Shown in pieces: positions 44,019-53,812 of a DNA stretch of 64,000 nt. The position numbers and the translations under genes are program-made. The DNA lies in NCBI GenBank assembly GCA_965212145.1, contig CBDBUY010000010.1, positions 62,001 to 126,000 on the forward strand, written 5' to 3'. Origin of the DNA: JAAEPI01 sp965212145. GTDB taxonomy: Bacteria > Bacteroidota > Bacteroidia > Cytophagales > Cyclobacteriaceae. The notes below the pieces were generated by a model. The model was given only the letters and a program-made list of their open reading frames with translations, ran no database searches and was not told the origin of the DNA. Positions within the stretch are counted from its first letter, which is position 1; every line of letters starts with the position of its first letter.

Positions 44019-44903
44019 ATGAAGTCAAAACCTCTACTCCTCCTCTTGGTTTCCATGTTTGTTTACAGCTGCGAAACTCCCAATTCCATCAATTATTTCA
44101 ATCTGGAATCACCAGGTGAAAAGGCAGTGGTTTTTGCAGAATCCATCATTTCCAAAAAGGGCATAAGAGAAGGCAATGGAGTTTTTTCTCCAGATGGTTC
44201 CTTCTTTTTCTTTATTCAAGTTGACACCCTTTCTGGGCTACAGATATATCAAGTTGATTTTGAGGAGTGTGAATGGAGCGATCCACGGATAGCCTCCTTT
44301 TCGAACGAGGCAGAAAACTGGGAACCATTTATAAGTCAGGATGGCCAATCGGTATATTTTGTGAGCAACCGATCTACCAATGAAAAATGGAATGGCCGTA
44401 TATGGAAAACCACAAAGACCGATGAAGGATGGAGCAAGCCTATTATGATTCCGATTCCCGTGGAAACAGGAATTTGGTTTCCCTCTGTTTCCGAGAGTGG
44501 CTTGATCTATTTTGGTGGTAGTCTCTCCGATAATGCTAACCAGGGTAAGAGCGATTTGTACGTCTACGATCCTAAGTCCGGTTCAGTCACAAACATTCTG
44601 GAATTAAATACGGAGCATGAAGAATGGGATCCCTTTATCGCTCCGGATGGATCCTATATGATCTTCGCATCAGACAGAGAGGGTGGTTATGGTGCCGTTG
44701 ACAATTACATTTCATTCAAAACGCAGAATGGCTGGGGGCCTGCAATCAACATGGGAGACGGTATCAATTCTGAAATTTATGATGTTGCTGCGAAAGTCAC
44801 CTCCGACGGGAAATTTATCCTCTTCGATCGTCCAAGACCAGATGATCAGGACATTTACTGGATTTCTGCTTCGATGATCGAGGAATTAAGGCCAACTAAA
44901 TAG
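44019..44903 (+). CDS. PD40/WD40-like beta-propeller lipoprotein
   Basis: A 294-residue lipoprotein. The signal peptide ends at VYSC (Cys near 18). Repeated FSPDGSFFFFIQ, ISQDGQSVYFVSN, FIAPDGSYMIFAS and TSDGKFILFDR segments mark a TolB-like PD40 propeller. Placed in the periplasm or on the outer membrane. Possibly a ligand- or peptidoglycan-associated sensor, but no function is assigned. Confidence 0.8.
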   Translation: MKSKPLLLLLVSMFVYSCETPNSINYFNLESPGEKAVVFAESIISKKGIREGNGVFSPDGSFFFFIQVDTLSGLQIYQVDFEECEWSDPRIASFSNEAENWEPFISQDGQSVYFVSNRSTNEKWNGRIWKTTKTDEGWSKPIMIPIPVETGIWFPSVSESGLIYFGGSLSDNANQGKSDLYVYDPKSGSVTNILELNTEHEEWDPFIAPDGSYMIFASDREGGYGAVDNYISFKTQNGWGPAINMGDGINSEIYDVAAKVTSDGKFILFDRPRPDDQDIYWISASMIEELRPTK

Positions 44904-45133
44904 CGGCCAATCATTGAAGTAGGTTTTGAGTATTACACTTTATATCAATTACTAAAATTTCAGATACATCCGGAAAGAAAATGCCCTTCTTCATTGAATA
45001 GGTGGTTATCCTCCTTGGAGGAGGTTCTGATTCATTTAAAAGTCAATAGTTAAATCTTCGATCAGGTAATCACCGGAAGTTTCTTTCTAAGCACAAAACC
45101 TGATTTATCTTTCCCATGTCAACCTAAACGCTA

Positions 45134-46789
45134 ATGAAAACTCGCATTCCCTGCATTGCAGTCGGTTTACTTCTGATCCTGTGTGGCTGCACCAAAGAAA
45201 CTTCCAAAAATCAGCCTCCTACACCCGCATCCTATGATGACCTGGTTGGCTTATTCTCTGAATGGAGGAATTTCGAGAAACCTCCTCTTGTAGATGGAGT
45301 GCCAGATTACTCAAAAAAAGCCTTCGAACTGAGAAGACCGGATTTCATCGAACTGCAATCCAAGCTTAGCCAAATGGACACATCCGGGTGGTCAATTCCT
45401 GAAAGAGTGGATTGGATGATTGTTTGGGCAGAAATGAACGGATATGACTTTAACGACCGCATTTTGAAACCATGGGAAAGAGACCCGGCGTTTTATCAAT
45501 CCGTTTGGACATACCGAAGCGATGTACCTGCACATGAGGGGCCAACACACCATGCCCTCACAGAACTCTGGCAATACGAGTTTCCTCTCACGGAATCAGC
45601 CCGAACAAGGCTCGTTGCTGACTTAAAAGTTATACCTCCATTGAATACCCAGGCCATGATAAACCTAACCGGTAATGCGCGTGACCTTTGGATTACAGGT
45701 ATTCGAGACATCAAAGCTCAAAGCGAAACCCTGAACAATCTCCTGACGGCTCAGGAAATACAAACTGACGATGAATTGAAAAGCGTGATCCTGCTGGCAA
45801 TTGACTCTACCAATGAGTTTATCAGGTGGCTGGAAGGTGAATCGGAAAATAAGACGGGCCAGTCAGGAATCGGAAAAGAGAACTACACGTGGTACCAGCA
45901 AAATGTCCACCTGGTTCCGTTGAGCTGGGAAGATGAAGTCATGATCTTAAAACGAGAGCTCGCCAGAGCCTGGTCTTCTTTGAAATTAGAGGAGCATCGT
46001 AACCGAGAATTACCACAATTAACCGCTGCGGACTCCCCTGAATCATATGAGAAGTTAGCCGAAAGGTCTGCCGTCAGTTTTCTTAACTTTCTGGAGAACG
46101 ATCAAGTTGTCTCTGTAAAGGACTATTTCGAACCTGCTCTTCGCGAACACTTAGGAGCTTATATGCCGGAAGAGACAAGGCATTTCTTTTGGATCACCAT
46201 GCACTACGATCCTCGCCCTCTCTATTCTCATTTCTATCATTGGTTTGAGCTGGCGCGAATGGACAATGAACCTCATTCCAGTCCCATTCGTAGAGGACCT
46301 CTTCTTTACAATATTTTTGATTCCAGAAATGAAGGCACAGCCACGGCTGTAGAAGAAATTTTCATGGATGCCGGCCTTTACGATGATGATCCGAGAGTTA
46401 GAGAGATCGTTTACATCCTTATCGCTCAGCGAGCGGCCCGTGGGTTGGGCTCGCTGTACGCACATGCCAATGAAATGACCATGGAGGAAGCCGGCAGTAT
46501 TCATTCAGAATACACGCCTCGTGGTTGGATGAAAACCGAGCCGGATTTGCTCATTTTCGAGCAGCATTTGTATTTACGGCAGCCGGGATATGGCACGAGT
46601 TACATTACTGGAAAATACCTCCTGGAAAATGCCCTGATGGAATACGCAAGAAAAAAAGAAATGAAAAATGAGCCATTCGAACTGAAAGGTTTTCTAGACC
46701 AACTCAATTCCATGGGAAATATCCCGATTTCATTGGGTCACTGGGAAATGACCGGATCAAATAACGATTTAGGGCTGATCCTTGAGTAA
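45134..46789 (+). CDS. DUF885-like lipoprotein
   Basis: A 551-residue protein with a lipobox LLILCGC (Cys near 19). The region GTATAVEEIFMDAGLYDDDPRVREIVYI near residues 395-422 resembles DUF885 proteins, which are suspected metallopeptidases, but a full metal-binding set is not confirmed by eye. It starts a four-gene overlapping operon with an amino-acid permease, a reductase-RidA fusion and a propeller protein, suggesting catabolism of an amine or peptide (inference). The permease TTG start overlaps its last codons. Confidence 0.65.
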   Translation: MKTRIPCIAVGLLLILCGCTKETSKNQPPTPASYDDLVGLFSEWRNFEKPPLVDGVPDYSKKAFELRRPDFIELQSKLSQMDTSGWSIPERVDWMIVWAEMNGYDFNDRILKPWERDPAFYQSVWTYRSDVPAHEGPTHHALTELWQYEFPLTESARTRLVADLKVIPPLNTQAMINLTGNARDLWITGIRDIKAQSETLNNLLTAQEIQTDDELKSVILLAIDSTNEFIRWLEGESENKTGQSGIGKENYTWYQQNVHLVPLSWEDEVMILKRELARAWSSLKLEEHRNRELPQLTAADSPESYEKLAERSAVSFLNFLENDQVVSVKDYFEPALREHLGAYMPEETRHFFWITMHYDPRPLYSHFYHWFELARMDNEPHSSPIRRGPLLYNIFDSRNEGTATAVEEIFMDAGLYDDDPRVREIVYILIAQRAARGLGSLYAHANEMTMEEAGSIHSEYTPRGWMKTEPDLLIFEQHLYLRQPGYGTSYITGKYLLENALMEYARKKEMKNEPFELKGFLDQLNSMGNIPISLGHWEMTGSNNDLGLILE

Positions 46790-48266
46790 CGGGAATAACC
46801 ATCTGGTACGAAAATTAGGGTTGCTGGGCCTCACGGCAACCGGCATCTGCTCCATGCTGGGAGCCTCCATTTACATTGTTCCGTTCATGATACAGCGGAG
46901 CGTTCCTGGAATTGGCCCTCATGTGTTGTCTGCATTTCTATTGGCTGCCGTTCCAGCGATTCTTGCTGCATTCGCCTACGCCAGTCTTGCATCAGCCATG
47001 CCTAGAGCCGGGGGTAGTTACGTATATGTTAGCCGGGGACTGAATCCCTATCTCGGATTCATTGCCAGCTTTTCTCAATGGTTCGGCCTTTCCATTGTCA
47101 TTGGTGTCATTGCTTATGTCATTGTTCCATTCATTCGTGATGTCTTTGATGGATTGGGCTGGTCACATTGGTCAGCATTCATGGAAATCGGTGCTGTCCG
47201 GATTGGCCTCTCCCTGGCACTTATTTGGTTATTTGTATATGTGAACGTACTGGGAGGAAAATTCTATGAGCGGACGGTCATTCCGTTGATGATTTTAATG
47301 TTTGCATTGGGGGGAGTGCTCATTGTAGCCGGGTTCATGTACGATCAATCGGATTTCATCCAGGGATTGGCCCTGCATGACCAACGAACAATTGTCATTC
47401 AGGAAAGCTTACCGTTTGACTGGCGACATTGGCTTTCTGCAGCAGCCTTGCTTTTCTCCAGTTTCATTGGTTTTGATGCAATCGCTCAAGCCGGAGGTGA
47501 AGCGAAAAACCCGACTCGTTCGCTTCCTCGTGCCATTGGACTTGCCATTGCCATTGTTGCAACCTTTTATTTTCTGTGCACGATAGCGGTCTACCATACC
47601 GTCCCATGGAGCTTTGTTGCTTCAGAGGCTTTGATCAAAGACATCTCTGCCCCTGGGTTAATGGGTTATGTCCTGCCTGCCGGAGTAGCTGTGGCAATAT
47701 TACTAGGAGCAGCAATTGCCCTCATCAATGACCTACCAGCCATGCTCCTGTCAGTATCCAGACTAATGTTCGCCTGGGCTGAGGATGGAATATTTCCTAG
47801 ACAGATTGCCAAGGTTCATCCGACATATCAAACACCGTCCAGAGCTTTGCTCGTAAGTGGAGTCATCGCAAGCATTGGAGTACTCGGTAGCCATTTCGCC
47901 GGAGATTTCTTTTTGGGAATTGACATCATGGTGACTTCCATGATGGTCAACTTTCTACTGACCTGCCTGACATTGGTTGCCATTCCGAAAATCGCACATG
48001 AGTTCTCGGCCGAAATCAAAGTAATTGCTTCAAGAAAAGTGCGATTCATAATTGGTGCTACTGGAGTGGTCATCCTGGTCATATTTCTAACGATTCACAC
48101 CTTGAAGGATCTCAATGCTGAAGTTTCGCAGTGGTACTTCAGGTCCACCCCGATTTGGTTGATTGTGATGCTCATTGGAACCGGAATTTATCTTTTCAAA
48201 GTGCGAACGTTGAAGCAACAAAACATCAAACCAAAAGACATATTCGCGAAACTCCCTAAGGAATGA
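46782..48266 (+). CDS. APC-family amino acid permease
   Basis: A 494-residue transporter with about 12 hydrophobic segments. LGLLGLTATGICSMLGASIYIVP at the N-terminus and FSSFIGFDAIAQAGGEAKNP near residue 225-244 are characteristic APC motifs. The start is TTG at 46782, inside the end of the DUF885 gene, which fits translational coupling. It ends in ATGA overlapping the next gene. Substrate likely an amino acid or amine. Confidence 0.82.
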   Translation: MSNGNNHLVRKLGLLGLTATGICSMLGASIYIVPFMIQRSVPGIGPHVLSAFLLAAVPAILAAFAYASLASAMPRAGGSYVYVSRGLNPYLGFIASFSQWFGLSIVIGVIAYVIVPFIRDVFDGLGWSHWSAFMEIGAVRIGLSLALIWLFVYVNVLGGKFYERTVIPLMILMFALGGVLIVAGFMYDQSDFIQGLALHDQRTIVIQESLPFDWRHWLSAAALLFSSFIGFDAIAQAGGEAKNPTRSLPRAIGLAIAIVATFYFLCTIAVYHTVPWSFVASEALIKDISAPGLMGYVLPAGVAVAILLGAAIALINDLPAMLLSVSRLMFAWAEDGIFPRQIAKVHPTYQTPSRALLVSGVIASIGVLGSHFAGDFFLGIDIMVTSMMVNFLLTCLTLVAIPKIAHEFSAEIKVIASRKVRFIIGATGVVILVIFLTIHTLKDLNAEVSQWYFRSTPIWLIVMLIGTGIYLFKVRTLKQQNIKPKDIFAKLPKE

Positions 48267-49714
48267 AACACAGAAACGTAGAACTTGCCCCAGGTTTAAC
48301 CATTTCCAGAGTACTAACCGGCCTCTGGCAAATTGCCGATATGGAGAAAAATGGAAAAACCCTGGATCCTACTGAGACCGCAAATGCAATGAAACCATAC
48401 GTGGAAGAAGGATTCACCACTTTTGATATGGCTGATCATTATGGTTCAGCCGAAATAATTGCTGGGGCATATCGATCTATTGACACAAACAGCAAAGTTC
48501 AATTTCTCACCAAGTGGGTACCAAAGCCAGGGAAGGTGACTAGAGAAGAAATTCGTCAAGCAGTTGAAAAAGCTTTAAGCAGATTGCAAACAGACCGAAT
48601 CGATTTAATGCAGTACCATGCCTGGCACTATCCGGATCCCATCTGGCTGGATACCTTGTGGGAATTGGAATCACTTCGTGACGAAGGTCTTATTCAGCAC
48701 ATTGGGGTGACCAATTTCGATGCTGCACATTTGAGAATTGCTGCCGCATCAGGAATCAAAATCGTTTCAAATCAAGTCAGTCACTCCATTCTCGATCAAC
48801 GTGCGGCAGGAAAAATGCGCGCGGTTTGTGATCAGTATAACATCAGACTTTTGGCTTTCGGGACAGTGGCAGGAGGATTTCTGAGTGATCGTTGGCTGAA
48901 CAAACCTGAACCCTCGCAGGAATCTCTGCAAACCTGGTCTCAGATGAAGTATAAACGGTTCATTGATCAAGCTTGCTCCTGGTATGAATTTCAGAATCTA
49001 CTTGCTTCGTTGAAAGGTATTGCAGATAAACATGCGGTGACTGTCGCTAATGTAGCCTCTAAGTTTATTCTGGATCAACCTCATGTAGCCGGCGTAATTT
49101 TGGGCTCACGTTTAGGCCAAAGTGCTCACATAGAAGAAAACCTAAAGCTGTTTGATTTTGAGCTAGACCAAAATGATCTCACTGCGATCCAAAAGGCAAC
49201 AGCTTCCTTCAAGACGATTCATGGGGATTGCGGGGATGAATATCGAAAACCACCATTTTTGACAGCATCCGGGGATCTGAGCGGTCACTTGGAGAATTTT
49301 CCCCTCCCTTACGAAGTAGAGACCAGAAGTAGCGGAAGGAAAAAAGTTGTTAGTGGAACATATTGGGAAGGAATGGCTGGTTACTGTCGGGCTGTCAGGT
49401 CTGGGGATAGGATCATGGTTTCCGGCACAACTGCTACACATGGGGATAAGATGATTGGAGGATCAGATCCCAAAGCTCAGGCGCACTTTGTCATAGACAA
49501 AATTGAAGGGGCAATTATCTCACTGGGTGGTACTCTGGAAGATGTGGACAGAACACGGATATTCGTCAATGACGTCAATGACTGGGAGCCTGTAGCGCGC
49601 GCCCACGGTGAAAGGTTTAAAGATATTCAACCGGCCAATACGCTGGTGGAAGCGAAACTTGTTGGTGAAGGATATCTGGTAGAAATAGAAGCTGAAGCGA
49701 GAATTAAGTCATGA
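48263..49714 (+). CDS. Aldo/keto reductase fused to RidA domain
   Basis: A 483-residue fusion. Residues 1-~315 are an aldo/keto reductase TIM barrel (TFDMADHYGSAE near 52-63, HIGVTNFDA near 148, ASKFILDQPHVAGVILGS near 265). Residues ~355-480 are a RidA/YjgF domain (AVRSGDRIMVSGTTATHGD, ANTLVEAKLVGEGYLVEIEAEA), normally a 2-aminoacrylate/imine deaminase. Linking NADPH-dependent reduction to imine handling in one chain is notable. It overlaps both neighbours by 4 bp (ATGA) in the operon. Whether the RidA catalytic Arg is intact could not be confirmed. Confidence 0.82.
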   Translation: MKHRNVELAPGLTISRVLTGLWQIADMEKNGKTLDPTETANAMKPYVEEGFTTFDMADHYGSAEIIAGAYRSIDTNSKVQFLTKWVPKPGKVTREEIRQAVEKALSRLQTDRIDLMQYHAWHYPDPIWLDTLWELESLRDEGLIQHIGVTNFDAAHLRIAAASGIKIVSNQVSHSILDQRAAGKMRAVCDQYNIRLLAFGTVAGGFLSDRWLNKPEPSQESLQTWSQMKYKRFIDQACSWYEFQNLLASLKGIADKHAVTVANVASKFILDQPHVAGVILGSRLGQSAHIEENLKLFDFELDQNDLTAIQKATASFKTIHGDCGDEYRKPPFLTASGDLSGHLENFPLPYEVETRSSGRKKVVSGTYWEGMAGYCRAVRSGDRIMVSGTTATHGDKMIGGSDPKAQAHFVIDKIEGAIISLGGTLEDVDRTRIFVNDVNDWEPVARAHGERFKDIQPANTLVEAKLVGEGYLVEIEAEARIKS

Positions 49715-52700
49715 AGAACAAGAATTTTTTAGCCATCCTGTCACTATTGGTAGTTAGCCAAATTTCCGGTCAATCGGTTGATTTAGATCTTTTCAGGAAT
49801 CTGAAAATCAGGAATGTGGGCCCTGCCAATATGAGCGGCCGCATCACGGCTATAGACGTGGTAGAGTCCAATCCCAAGATCATGTATGTGGGTGCAGCGA
49901 GTGGTGGTGTTTGGAAGTCTGAAAATGGAGGTACCAGGTGGACAAGTATTTTCGATGACAACCCGACGGTCAATATTGGCGCCATAGCAATCCAACAGAG
50001 AAATCCCAGTGTAATCTGGGTTGGGACTGGTGAGGGCAACCCAAGAAACTCAATGAACCTGGGAATGGGCATTTTCAAGAGTTTGGACGCTGGTAAATCC
50101 TGGCAACAGCTGGGACTCCAGAAAACCAAAACCATTCACAGGATCATTGTTCATCCTGATCACCCAAATACGGTTTATGTCGGAGCAATGGGCGATCCTT
50201 TTACGCCCGGTCCCAATCGGGGATTGTATCGGACGCAAGACGGAGGGAAACAGTGGGAAAGAATTCTCTTCACGAACGAGGAATCGGGGATAGCTGACTT
50301 GGTCATGGATCCGGAAAACCCAAACAAGATGTTTGCGGCACTATATGAGCACAGAAGGACACCATTTAGTTTTAGATCGGGCGGGGAAGGCTCAGGGTTA
50401 TTCATGACACTGGATGGTGGAGAAACCTGGAAACAGCTCGGGGTGAAGAATGGCCTCCCTGCCGGTCAATTAGGAAGAATCGGGCTAACCATTGCACCCA
50501 GCAACCCGAACAGGGTTTATGCGAAAATTGAAGCAACCGTGAACGCAATTTACCGAAGCGATGATGGAGGTTTTAATTGGGTAGAAATCAATAACGACCC
50601 GAAATTTGCGAATAATCGTCCTTTTTATTTTCAGGATCTGGCCGTTGATTCCAGGGATGAAAATCGCCTATACAATATTTATCAGCCCCTGTCAGTAAGC
50701 TATGATGGTGGAGTGACCTTCGACCCCACTCCGCAGATACCTGCCGATGAAACCAAAGGCATTCATGCGGATTTTCATGCCTTTTGGATGTCTCCCGATG
50801 ATCCGGATTTCTACATTATAGGAGGAGATGGTGGCATTGGGATTACTCGAGATAAGGGAGAGAGCTGGTTTTTTCCTGAAAGCATTCCGGTCGGACAGTT
50901 TTATCAGGTCAATGTGGACGAAGATGTGCCCTATAATGTATACGGAGGCTTGCAAGACAATGGTAACTGGTATGGTCCCGGCTATGTATGGAGACGAGGT
51001 GGCATCCGAACGCTTTATTGGCAGTACCTGGTCGGGGGTGATGGCTTTTATATTTCACCCGATCCAGAGGATTCACGATTTGGATACGGGACCTCTCAAA
51101 ATGGCAACCTCTACAGATACGACAAAATTGGTGGCTACTATGCCAGCATCAAGCCCCCGCAACCCGACGATCTGCCCAGACTGAGATTCAACTGGAATGC
51201 AGCCTTTGCCCGTCATCCTCATGATGATAACACGGTTTACTACGGAAGTCAGTACGTTCATAAGACCACAGACGAAGGATCGACCTGGGAGATCATATCA
51301 CCCGACCTAACAAATAACAATCCCGACCAGCAAAAGCGGGATTATGGTGGACTGACATTGGACGCTTCCGGCGCTGAATTCTACAACAGTATTTTGACTA
51401 TAGCTCCGAGTCCCATTAACCCAAATGTCCTGTGGGTAGGAACCGACGATGGAAACGTCCAGGTCTCTCAGGATGGAGGAACTACTTGGAAAAATGTTAA
51501 TGAGGGCATCAAAGAAATGCCGGAAAATAGCTGGGTAGCACGCATCCATGCTTCTGATTATTCAGCCGGCACGGCTTGGGCAACTGTTAACAATTATCGG
51601 CAAGGTGACTACAAGCCTTATCTCTTCAAAACGGAAAATTTCGGGAAATCATGGAAGTCAATGGCAGATAAGAAAGGCATAGAGGGGTATTCCCTGAGTT
51701 TCATTCAGGATCCGGTTGAACCAAATTTAGTTTTCCTGGGAACTGAAAACGGCCTTTGGGTGAGCTTTGACAAGGGTGAAAACTGGCAAAAAGTTAAAAA
51801 TGGATTTCCATCGGTATCCACAATGGATCTCAAAATCCAGCGGAGTGAATCAGCCTTGGTCATTGGAACCTTTGGCCGATCCATTTGGATTCTGGATGAT
51901 TTAAAAAGTTTAAGGGTCGCTGCAGCAAATGAACTTGATCAGCCACTCACCGTGCTACCAGTCAATAATCAGGTGCAAGTCAAAGGACTATTTATCAATG
52001 CCCCGGGAAATATATGGACAGGATTTCACACCACCTTCGAGGGCCAGAACCGTCCCTTTCAAAGGGTAGACATTCCTTTTTTCCTGACCAATACCGATTC
52101 TGATTCAAAACCGATCATGCATATCGTCAACGAGAAAAATGAGACGATCCAGAAAGTAATTTCTGAAGATTTTCCGGTTAAGGGATTGAACTACCTAAGG
52201 TGGAACCTAGACGAAAAAATAGACAGGCTTCCCGGATCATGGATCACAGAAGAATCAAGAGGAATCCCTGTATTACCAGGAAATTACAAGGCTGTCATCA
52301 ATTATGGCCTATACAACGACAGCACCAGCATCACAGTACTACCTGACCCCCGCTTTGATATAGATCAGGCCATAGATCAGGCCTTATACGACGCTCAAAG
52401 TCGATTACAAGCAATCAGGGTCGAGCTAATTCAAAGCTTGAATGAGTTGGTTCGGAAGTCCGAGAAACTTGATGAGTTCAAAGTTTTACTAGAAAAAAAC
52501 CTCGAAAAATATGATTCTTTGACCACAAAAACCCAAGAAATCATAGAGCGAATTCAGTATCTCCGTGATGACGCTTTGGGTAAGAAACCTGAAAAACAAG
52601 TTGGGGCGTGGCAGTCCTTTCAAATCACTTCTGCGAGTAAGATCCGTGAAGCGGAAAAGAAGTTCATATCGGGTCACAGTCTCCCATCAAGTCAGGAACT

Positions 52701-52824
52701 TCAACTGCTAGATGATGCCGAAAAATTAGTCACAAAGTTTCAGCAGTCTGTCCTGGATTTTGAGAAAGAGCATTGGAACCCTTTCAAAAAACAAGCCTCT
52801 CAAATAAATTTCGAATGGTTTTGA
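49711..52824 (+). CDS. Large secreted BNR/sortilin-like propeller protein
   Basis: A 1037-residue exported protein. The signal peptide (FLAILSLLVVSQISG) is followed by many Asp-box/BNR repeats (SENGGTRWTS, TQDGGKQWER, TLDGGETWKQ, SQDGGTTWKN, SFDKGENWQK) over residues ~50-720, folding as two or more propellers in the VPS10/xyloglucanase-like style. A C-terminal ~200-residue helical segment follows (ALYDAQSRLQAIRVELIQS ... ). It is the last gene of the operon, overlapping the previous stop by ATGA. No catalytic residues were identified; binding or peptide/amine sensing is possible. Confidence 0.78.
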   Translation: MKNKNFLAILSLLVVSQISGQSVDLDLFRNLKIRNVGPANMSGRITAIDVVESNPKIMYVGAASGGVWKSENGGTRWTSIFDDNPTVNIGAIAIQQRNPSVIWVGTGEGNPRNSMNLGMGIFKSLDAGKSWQQLGLQKTKTIHRIIVHPDHPNTVYVGAMGDPFTPGPNRGLYRTQDGGKQWERILFTNEESGIADLVMDPENPNKMFAALYEHRRTPFSFRSGGEGSGLFMTLDGGETWKQLGVKNGLPAGQLGRIGLTIAPSNPNRVYAKIEATVNAIYRSDDGGFNWVEINNDPKFANNRPFYFQDLAVDSRDENRLYNIYQPLSVSYDGGVTFDPTPQIPADETKGIHADFHAFWMSPDDPDFYIIGGDGGIGITRDKGESWFFPESIPVGQFYQVNVDEDVPYNVYGGLQDNGNWYGPGYVWRRGGIRTLYWQYLVGGDGFYISPDPEDSRFGYGTSQNGNLYRYDKIGGYYASIKPPQPDDLPRLRFNWNAAFARHPHDDNTVYYGSQYVHKTTDEGSTWEIISPDLTNNNPDQQKRDYGGLTLDASGAEFYNSILTIAPSPINPNVLWVGTDDGNVQVSQDGGTTWKNVNEGIKEMPENSWVARIHASDYSAGTAWATVNNYRQGDYKPYLFKTENFGKSWKSMADKKGIEGYSLSFIQDPVEPNLVFLGTENGLWVSFDKGENWQKVKNGFPSVSTMDLKIQRSESALVIGTFGRSIWILDDLKSLRVAAANELDQPLTVLPVNNQVQVKGLFINAPGNIWTGFHTTFEGQNRPFQRVDIPFFLTNTDSDSKPIMHIVNEKNETIQKVISEDFPVKGLNYLRWNLDEKIDRLPGSWITEESRGIPVLPGNYKAVINYGLYNDSTSITVLPDPRFDIDQAIDQALYDAQSRLQAIRVELIQSLNELVRKSEKLDEFKVLLEKNLEKYDSLTTKTQEIIERIQYLRDDALGKKPEKQVGAWQSFQITSASKIREAEKKFISGHSLPSSQELQLLDDAEKLVTKFQQSVLDFEKEHWNPFKKQASQINFEWF

Positions 52825-52845
52825 AAACTCTAACTTTAGTTCAAA

Positions 52846-53298
52846 ATGAAATACACCAACGAAATCATCATTGACCTACCTCGGGATCAAATGATCGAAA
52901 AACTGGACAACCCTGAAAATATGAAGTATTGGCAAGAGGGGCTGATTAGTCATGAACATATTGAAGGTGAACCCGGTCAAGTAGGAGCCAAAATGAAGCT
53001 GAAATACAAAATGGGCAAGCGGGAAGTAGAAATGATTGAGACCATTACCAAAAGAAACTTTCCGGATGAATTTCATGGTACCTATGATGCCGGAGTGGTT
53101 TTTAATCGCCAGTGGAATTACTTCAGAGAAGAAGGTGATAAGACGAGGTGGATTTCTGAAACTGAGTTTGAATTCAGGGGTTTCATGAAAGTCATGGCAT
53201 TCTTCATGGGAAAGAAAACGTTTCAAAAACAAAGCATGAAGTATCTGGAAGATTTTAAGGCTTTCGCTGAAGGGAACCCACGCCATGGCCAGGAATAA
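52846..53298 (+). CDS. SRPBCC-like family protein
   Basis: A 150-residue START-like protein (MKYTNEIIIDLPRDQMIEKL ... WISETEFEFRGFMKVMAFFMGKKTF). The length and strand pattern fit SRPBCC. It directly follows the BNR gene (21 bp) and overlaps the next small gene by 14 bp. Ligand unknown. Confidence 0.7.
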   Translation: MKYTNEIIIDLPRDQMIEKLDNPENMKYWQEGLISHEHIEGEPGQVGAKMKLKYKMGKREVEMIETITKRNFPDEFHGTYDAGVVFNRQWNYFREEGDKTRWISETEFEFRGFMKVMAFFMGKKTFQKQSMKYLEDFKAFAEGNPRHGQE

Positions 53299-53473
53299 AG
53301 GAAATCAAGCTCATCAAACGGCGATGATCATTGGAGCTGTCGCCATCATTTTGGGAATTATCATGGGCATTTATTCTGGGAATTGGAGGAATAACGGAAT
53401 CACGATCCTTCTAGGTGTGTGCCTTCTTGGAACCGGCTGGTTTAACTCCGATAAATCAGAAAATGGAAATTGA
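53285..53473 (+). CDS. Small membrane protein (62 aa)
   Basis: Two hydrophobic helices (AMIIGAVAIILGIIMGIYSG and GITILLGVCLLGTGWF) connected by a short polar turn. ATG at 53285 lies inside the end of the SRPBCC gene and its own end overlaps the MmcQ-like gene. Function unknown. Confidence 0.55.
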   Translation: MARNKGNQAHQTAMIIGAVAIILGIIMGIYSGNWRNNGITILLGVCLLGTGWFNSDKSENGN

Positions 53474-53804
53474 TCAAATCCGTGAATATTGTCTGTCATT
53501 GACAGGCACCACTGAAGGCATGAAATGGGGAGAACATCTCACTTTCATGGTCGGTGAAAAAATGTTCGCCATTTTCGGATTGGATCAGTCACCGATTAAT
53601 GCCTCGTTCAAAGTTTCAGATAAAGATTACGAAGAATATATATTCAGGCCAGGGATGATCCCGGCTCCTTATTTGGCCGGTGCCAAATGGGTAGCCATCA
53701 ACGACATTTCATTGCTCAGCGAAGAGGAGTGGAAGAAAATATTATTTAATGCATACGAAATCATCAAAGCCAAGCTTCCCAAGAAAGTCAGAGAGAGTTT
53801 GTAG
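53463..53804 (+). CDS. MmcQ/YjbR family protein
   Basis: A 113-residue protein of the YjbR double-wing DNA-binding-like fold, with IREYCLSLTGTTEGMKWGEHLTFMVGEKMFAIF and FRPGMIPAPYLAGAKWVAIND as family motifs. The ATG at 53463 is preferred over a longer reading from 53415 because it gives the canonical start. It overlaps the small membrane gene and is 8 bp before mtgA. Biological role unclear. Confidence 0.8.
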   Translation: MEIDQIREYCLSLTGTTEGMKWGEHLTFMVGEKMFAIFGLDQSPINASFKVSDKDYEEYIFRPGMIPAPYLAGAKWVAINDISLLSEEEWKKILFNAYEIIKAKLPKKVRESL

Positions 53805-53812
53805 TTTCGACC

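Noticed and set aside
44904..45133. Possible short gene or regulatory RNA between the PD40 lipoprotein and the DUF885 operon
   Set aside because: No open frame with a plausible start, no strong hairpin and only a partial promoter-like TTATCTTTC were seen.
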